A stretch of 64,000 nucleotides of DNA, from NCBI RefSeq assembly GCF_033406955.1, contig NZ_CP137734.1, positions 5,208,001 to 5,272,000 of the forward strand, written 5' to 3'. Origin of the DNA: Streptomyces violaceoruber. GTDB lineage: Bacteria > Actinomycetota > Actinomycetes > Streptomycetales > Streptomycetaceae. Position 1 is the first letter of the stretch; every line of letters starts with the position of its first letter. A model generated the notes under the pieces. It was not told where the DNA came from. It ran no database searches and was given only the letters and a program-made list of their open reading frames with translations. Shown in pieces: positions 59,717 through 64,000 of the stretch. The translations under genes and the position numbers were made by a program.

Positions 59717-61168
59717 ATGACCGTCCCTGAGCCCCGCGACACCGATGTCGCGGCCCCCGTCGAGCCCGCCCTCGCCCCCGCCGCCCCTGCCGAGACCGTG
59801 CTGAGCCGCGCCTACCGGGCGCTGAGCATCGGCATCGTCTCCGTCATCGTGCTGATCGCCTTCGAGGCGACGGCGGTCGGCACCGCGATGCCGGTGGCGG
59901 CGCGGGAGCTGGACGGGGTGTCGCTGTACGCGTTCGCGTTCTCGGGGTACTTCACGACCAGCCTGTTCGGGATGGTGCTCTCCGGGCAGTGGTCGGACCG
60001 GCGCGGGCCGCTGGCCCCGCTGACGACCGGCATCGCCACCTTCGCGGCCGGGCTCGTGCTGTCCGGGACGGCGGGCGCGATGTGGCTGTTCATCCTCGGG
60101 CGGGCCGTGCAGGGGTTCGGCGGCGGGCTGGTGATCGTCGCGCTGTACGTCGTCGTCGGCCGGGCCTACCCGGAGCGGCTGCGGCCCGCGATCATGGCGG
60201 CGTTCGCGGCGGGCTGGGTGGTGCCGTCCGTCGTCGGACCGCTGGCCTCCGGCGCCGTGACCGAGCACCTCGGCTGGCGCTGGGTGTTCGTCGGCATCCC
60301 GGTGCTGGTCGTCGTCCCGCTGGCCCTCGCGCTGCCGCAGATACGCAGCCGCGCGTCCGGCCCCGTCGGGGGAGGGGACACCCCGGCCTCCTTCGACGGC
60401 CGCCGGATCCGCCTCGCCCTCGCCATCTCGCTGGGCGCGGGCCTGCTCCAGTACGCCGCCCAGGACCTGCGGTGGGTGTCGCTGCTGCCCGGCGCGGCGG
60501 GCGTGGCGCTGCTCGTCCCCGCCGTCCTCGGCCTGCTGCCGCGCGGCACCTACCGGGCGGTGCGCGGCCTGCCCTCCGTGGTCCTGCTGCGCGGGGTGGC
60601 CGCGGGGTCCTTCATCGCCGCCGAGTCCTTCGTCCCGCTGATGCTGGTCACGCAGCGGGGGCTCAGCCCGACACTGGCCGGACTCTCCCTGGCGGCCGGC
60701 GGCGCGACCTGGGCCGGCGGCTCGTGGCTCCAGTCCCGGCCGCGCCTGGAACCGCACCGGGAGCGTCTGATGGCCCTCGGCATGCTCCTGGTCGCGGCGG
60801 CCATCACCACGGCCCCCAGCGTGCTGATCGAGGCCGTCCCGGCCTGGACGGTGGCCGTCGCCTGGGCCTTCGGCTGCTTCGGCATGGGCCTGGTGATCTC
60901 CTCCACCAGCGTGCTCCTGCTCAAGCTCTCCGCCCCCGAGGAGGCCGGCACCAACTCCGCCGCGCTCCAGATCTCCGACGGCCTCTCCAACGTCGTCCTG
61001 CTGTCGGCCGGCGGCGCGGCCTTCGCGGCGCTCGGCGGCGGCACGGTCAGCCACACGGCCACCGAGGCGACCGGCTCCCACCCGGCCGCCTTCGCGGTGG
61101 TGTTCCTGCCGATGGCGGCGGTGGCGCTGGCGGGGGCATGGGTGGCGACCCGGATACGGGAGCGGTGA
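59717..61168 (+). CDS. MFS efflux transporter
   Basis: 483 aa from ATG at 59717. A cytoplasmic start of about 30 residues is followed by 12-14 spans. The MFS A motif is in GQWSDRRGPLAP and an early motif ALSIGIVSVIVLIAFEATAV, GTAMPVAARELDG, placing it in the drug:H+ antiporter group. It exports small molecules across the membrane; substrate unknown. No regulator is adjacent. It starts 197 nt from the tRNA-like gene and probably has its own promoter. Confidence 0.9.
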   Translation: MTVPEPRDTDVAAPVEPALAPAAPAETVLSRAYRALSIGIVSVIVLIAFEATAVGTAMPVAARELDGVSLYAFAFSGYFTTSLFGMVLSGQWSDRRGPLAPLTTGIATFAAGLVLSGTAGAMWLFILGRAVQGFGGGLVIVALYVVVGRAYPERLRPAIMAAFAAGWVVPSVVGPLASGAVTEHLGWRWVFVGIPVLVVVPLALALPQIRSRASGPVGGGDTPASFDGRRIRLALAISLGAGLLQYAAQDLRWVSLLPGAAGVALLVPAVLGLLPRGTYRAVRGLPSVVLLRGVAAGSFIAAESFVPLMLVTQRGLSPTLAGLSLAAGGATWAGGSWLQSRPRLEPHRERLMALGMLLVAAAITTAPSVLIEAVPAWTVAVAWAFGCFGMGLVISSTSVLLLKLSAPEEAGTNSAALQISDGLSNVVLLSAGGAAFAALGGGTVSHTATEATGSHPAAFAVVFLPMAAVALAGAWVATRIRER

Positions 61169-61322
61169 GGCCCGCCCGCGTCCGCGGGGACACCGGGACC
61201 GCTGTGACGTCCGTCCCACCCGGGGGTGACCCGCCCCCGTGCGCACGGTGATCGCTCCGGCCCGCCGGTAGGGTGGCCCGGTTGTCATACGTGGCCGAGC
61301 CGCTCTACCCCCTTCGGAGACC

Positions 61323-63119
61323 GTGACTACCACCGCCAGCTCCAGCACCTCGCACCACCTGTCCCCGGCCTTCCCGGGCCGTGCCCCCTGGGGCACCGCC
61401 GGCAAGCTGCGGGCCTGGCAGCAGGGGGCGATGGAGAAGTACCTCCAGGACCAGCCCCGGGACTTCCTGGCCGTCGCCACCCCCGGCGCCGGAAAGACGA
61501 CCTTCGCGCTGACGCTGGCGTCCTGGCTGCTGCACCACCACGTCGTGCAGCAGGTGACCGTCGTCGCGCCGACCGAGCACCTGAAGAAGCAGTGGGCCGA
61601 GGCCGCGGCGCGGATAGGGATCAAGCTGGACCCCGAGTACAGCGCGGGCCCGCTCAGCCGCGAGTACCAGGGCATCGCCATCACCTACGCGGGCGTCGGG
61701 GTGCGCCCCATGCTGCACCGCAACCGCGTCGAGCAGCGCAAGACCCTCGTCATCCTCGACGAGATCCACCACGCCGGTGACTCCAAGTCCTGGGGCGAGG
61801 CGTGCCTGGAGGCCTTCGAGCCCGCCACCCGCCGCCTCGCGCTCACCGGCACGCCCTTCCGCTCCGACACCAACCCCATCCCCTTCGTGGCGTACGAGGA
61901 GGGCAACGACGGCATCCGCCGCTCCGCCGCCGACTACACCTACGGGTACGGCTCCGCGCTCGCCGACGGCGTCGTGCGCCCCGTCATCTTCATGAGCTAC
62001 AGCGGCAACATGCGCTGGCGGACGAAGGCGGGCGACGAGATCGCCGCCCGCCTGGGCGAGCCCATGACCAAGGACGCCGTCAGCCAGGCCTGGCGCACCG
62101 CGCTCGACCCGCGCGGCGAGTGGATGCCCACCGTGCTGCGCGCCGCCGACCAGCGGCTCACCGAGGTCAGGAAGGCCATCCCGGACGCCGGGGCGCTCGT
62201 CATCGCCGCCGACCAGGACTCCGCCCGCGCCTACGCGAAGCTGATCCGCGAGATCACCGGCGACAAGGCCACCGTCGTACTGTCCGACGACACGGGCGCC
62301 TCGAAGAACATCGACGCGTTCAGCGCCAGCACCGACCGCTGGATGGTCGCCGTCCGCATGGTGTCCGAGGGCGTCGACGTGCCCCGCCTCGCGGTCGGTG
62401 TCTACGCCACCACCATCTCCACCCCCCTGTTCTTCGCCCAGGCGGTCGGCCGCTTCGTCCGTTCCCGCCGCCGCGGCGAGACCGCCTCCGTCTTCCTCCC
62501 CACCGTGCCCGACCTGCTCACCTTCGCCAACGAGATGGAGCGCGAGCGGGACCACGTCCTCGACAAGCCCAAGAAGGAGGGCGAGGAGGACCCCTACGCC
62601 GAGTCCGAGAAGGAGATGGACGAGGCCAACCGGGAGCAGGACGAGGACACCGGCGAGCAGGAGCAGTTCGCCTTCGAGGCGCTGGAGTCCGAGGCCACCT
62701 TCGACCGGGTCATGTACAACGGCGCCGAGTTCGGCATGCAGGCCCACCCGGGCAGCGAGGAGGAGCAGGACTACCTCGGCATCCCGGGCCTGCTGGAGCC
62801 CGACCAGGTGCAGCTGCTCCTCCAGAAGCGGCAGGCCCGGCAGATCGCGCACAGCCGCAAGAAGCCCGACGACGAGGCCGACCTGCTCGAACTGCCCGCC
62901 GAACGCCGTCCGGTGGTCTCCCACAAGGAACTGATGGAGCTGCGCAAGCAGCTCAACACCATGGTCGGCGCCTACGTCCACCAGAGCGGCAAACCGCACG
63001 GCGTGATCCACACCGAGCTGCGCCGCGTGTGCGGCGGCCCGCCCAGCGCCGAGGCGACCGGCGGCCAGCTGCGCCAGCGCATCGCCAAGGTCCAGGAGTG
63101 GGCGACGCGGATGAAGTGA
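61323..63119 (+). CDS. superfamily-2 DEAD/DEAH-box helicase
   Basis: 598 aa from GTG at 61323 with GGAGA just upstream. Walker A is ATPGAGKTTFALTLASWLL (about 55-73), motif II LDEIHHAGDSKSWGE, motif III LTGTPFRSD, and motif VI QAVGRFVRSRRRGE. It resembles the ResIII-type branch. An acidic segment (EGEEDPYAESEKEMDEANRE) and a C-terminal helical region follow. No methylase or nuclease gene is adjacent, so a restriction system is not indicated. ATP-driven nucleic-acid remodelling is the safe statement. Confidence 0.9.
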   Translation: MTTTASSSTSHHLSPAFPGRAPWGTAGKLRAWQQGAMEKYLQDQPRDFLAVATPGAGKTTFALTLASWLLHHHVVQQVTVVAPTEHLKKQWAEAAARIGIKLDPEYSAGPLSREYQGIAITYAGVGVRPMLHRNRVEQRKTLVILDEIHHAGDSKSWGEACLEAFEPATRRLALTGTPFRSDTNPIPFVAYEEGNDGIRRSAADYTYGYGSALADGVVRPVIFMSYSGNMRWRTKAGDEIAARLGEPMTKDAVSQAWRTALDPRGEWMPTVLRAADQRLTEVRKAIPDAGALVIAADQDSARAYAKLIREITGDKATVVLSDDTGASKNIDAFSASTDRWMVAVRMVSEGVDVPRLAVGVYATTISTPLFFAQAVGRFVRSRRRGETASVFLPTVPDLLTFANEMERERDHVLDKPKKEGEEDPYAESEKEMDEANREQDEDTGEQEQFAFEALESEATFDRVMYNGAEFGMQAHPGSEEEQDYLGIPGLLEPDQVQLLLQKRQARQIAHSRKKPDDEADLLELPAERRPVVSHKELMELRKQLNTMVGAYVHQSGKPHGVIHTELRRVCGGPPSAEATGGQLRQRIAKVQEWATRMK

Positions 63120-63432
63120 CACGCGGGGTGCCGGTGCCGGTGCCGGTGCCGAGGGCGTGCGCGGTACGTACTGGGACAAACACAGGCGGTTGATAACGGT
63201 TGGCGCCCGGATTCTGGACGGAGCCTTCCGCTGAGCGAACCGGGTCCTTTACTGTCCCGCTACGCACGCCCCGTGGCAGCGCCGCCGCGGAGCGCAGCCG
63301 TGAAGCGACTGGGCCCGGGACAAGGCCGGGCCGTCAGCCGATCGGCGGCCTCTGAAGCGCGTCACTGACGGGACTCGGTGACGCATCCGCCGCGATGAGG
63401 GCCGCCGACCTCACCACTAAGGAGTGGGCGTC
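63120..63432 (+). promoter_or_regulatory. promoter region of the IclR-family gene
   Basis: A 313-nt gap without a gene. It begins with a short TGCCGG tandem (63125-63149, four copies) after the helicase stop. GCGTCAC/GTGACGC (63359-63365 and 63378-63384) is a perfect 7-bp inverted repeat about 50 nt before the IclR start, placed as an autoregulatory operator. An AAGGAG ribosome site is at 63419-63424. Confidence 0.45.
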
Positions 63433-64000
63433 GTGACCGCGGAGACCTCTCAGACGCTCGACCGGGGACTGCGGGTCCTCAAACTGCTGGCCGATACGGA
63501 CCACGGGCTGACCGTCACCGAGCTGTCCCACAAACTGGGCGTCAACCGGACCGTCGTGTACCGGTTGCTCGCCACGCTGGAGCAGCACGCACTCGTACGC
63601 CGCGACCTGGGCGGCCGGGCCCGCGTCGGTCTCGGCGTACTGGGCCTGGGCCGCCAGGTGCACCCCCTGGTCCGCGAGGCCGCGATGCCGGCCCTGCGCG
63701 CGCTGGCCGAGGACATAGGGGCGACGGCCCACCTGACCCTGGTGGACGGCGCCGAGGCGCTGGCCGTCGCGGTCGTGGAACCGACCTGGACCGACTACCA
63801 CGTCGCCTACCGCGCGGGCTTCCGCCATCCCCTGGAACGGGGCGCCGCGGGCAAGGCGATCCTGGCCGCCCGCCAGCCCTCCCAGCCCACCGGCGGCGAG
63901 GCCGTGGACGACCCCGGCTACACCCTCACCCACGGCGAACTGGAGGCCGGCGCCTGCGGAGCGGCGGCCCCCCTGCTCGGCGTCACGGGGGTGGAGGGCA
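63433..64000 (+). CDS. IclR-family transcriptional regulator (C-terminus beyond window)
   Basis: At least 189 aa from GTG at 63433, AAGGAG 8 nt upstream, running off the window edge. The N-terminal winged helix is SQTLDRGLRVLKLLADTDHG, LTVTELSHKLGVNRTVVYRL, LATLEQHALVRRD, the IclR signature. The effector domain begins LVREAAMPALRALAEDIGAT and includes HPLERGAAGKAILAA, the ligand-pocket loop. Target genes are probably outside the window. An inverted repeat upstream suggests autoregulation. Confidence 0.9.
   Translation, partial: MTAETSQTLDRGLRVLKLLADTDHGLTVTELSHKLGVNRTVVYRLLATLEQHALVRRDLGGRARVGLGVLGLGRQVHPLVREAAMPALRALAEDIGATAHLTLVDGAEALAVAVVEPTWTDYHVAYRAGFRHPLERGAAGKAILAARQPSQPTGGEAVDDPGYTLTHGELEAGACGAAAPLLGVTGVEG

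Noticed and set aside
61323..63119. Part of a restriction-modification or phage-defence operon
   Set aside because: The helicase stands alone between an MFS gene and an IclR regulator, with no methylase, nuclease or other partner.

Overview
The window is chromosomal DNA from a high-GC actinomycete, almost certainly a Streptomyces. The evidence is very high third-position GC, many GTG/TTG starts, several probable leaderless genes, a Streptomyces-type tmRNA tag (ANTKRDSSQQAFALAA), an LAxTG-type surface protein, and a gene order that, from memory, matches the S. coelicolor SCO2938-SCO2980 block. No prophage, transposon, CRISPR array or rRNA operon was seen. It is core-like DNA with a few accessory-looking insertions.

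Layout. 1-3645 (-): two bifunctional GT2/CDP-glycerol glycerophosphotransferases, probably for a wall polymer. 3811-7482 (-): a carbohydrate ABC transporter (two permeases and a lipoprotein) without its own ATPase. 7676-9592: a divergent pair of uncharacterised genes, one with a TIR/DUF4062-like N-terminus. 9633-17058: an FHA-FtsK ATPase divergent from tandem Ser/Thr kinases PkaA and PkaB. 17136-24018: prfB, a repeat-rich LAETG surface protein, a small zinc-ribbon membrane protein, ftsE-ftsX, an S41 protease, smpB and ssrA. 24065-26415: a divergent MFS/LysR pair. 26573-31523: matA-matB-acyltransferase (PNAG-type exopolysaccharide). 31621-32568: a membrane protein. 32701-35373: narK and nnaR (nitrate/nitrite assimilation). 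35625-36300: a non-coding nested tandem-repeat array running into a DUF1772 gene. 37012-39159: a CGNR protein, then an ECF sigma/anti-sigma pair (sigU/rsuA). 39242-46713: HelD-like ATPase, a predicted antisense-strand small RNA, malic enzyme, hupA, murA, yqgE-like and DUF3039. 46957-51710: a second ATPase-less sugar ABC transporter with a GH20 hexosaminidase and a DasR-like site. 51953-57473: a three-subunit xanthine-dehydrogenase-like operon with unusual features. 57645-59520: a SUKH-4 protein, an aldo/keto reductase and an aberrant class-II tRNA-like gene. 59717-64000: an MFS transporter, an SF2 helicase and a truncated IclR regulator.

How the genes work together. Ribosome rescue (smpB, ssrA) sits beside release factor 2 and the FtsEX divisome ABC pair. 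MatA/MatB and the acyltransferase probably make and decorate a cell-surface glucosamine polymer. NarK imports nitrate/nitrite under NnaR. The hexosaminidase transporter operon fits uptake and intracellular cleavage of GlcNAc oligomers. PkaA, the FHA-FtsK protein and MatA look linked by a recurring Thr-x-x-Leu motif suited to FHA recognition.

Most interesting items for follow-up: the predicted small RNA at 41605-41747, the Thr-x-x-Leu/FHA link, the TIR-like divergent pair, the XDH-like operon lacking its catalytic Glu and carrying a 545-residue disordered extension, the heptanucleotide satellite, and the tRNA-like gene with a 17-nt anticodon loop.
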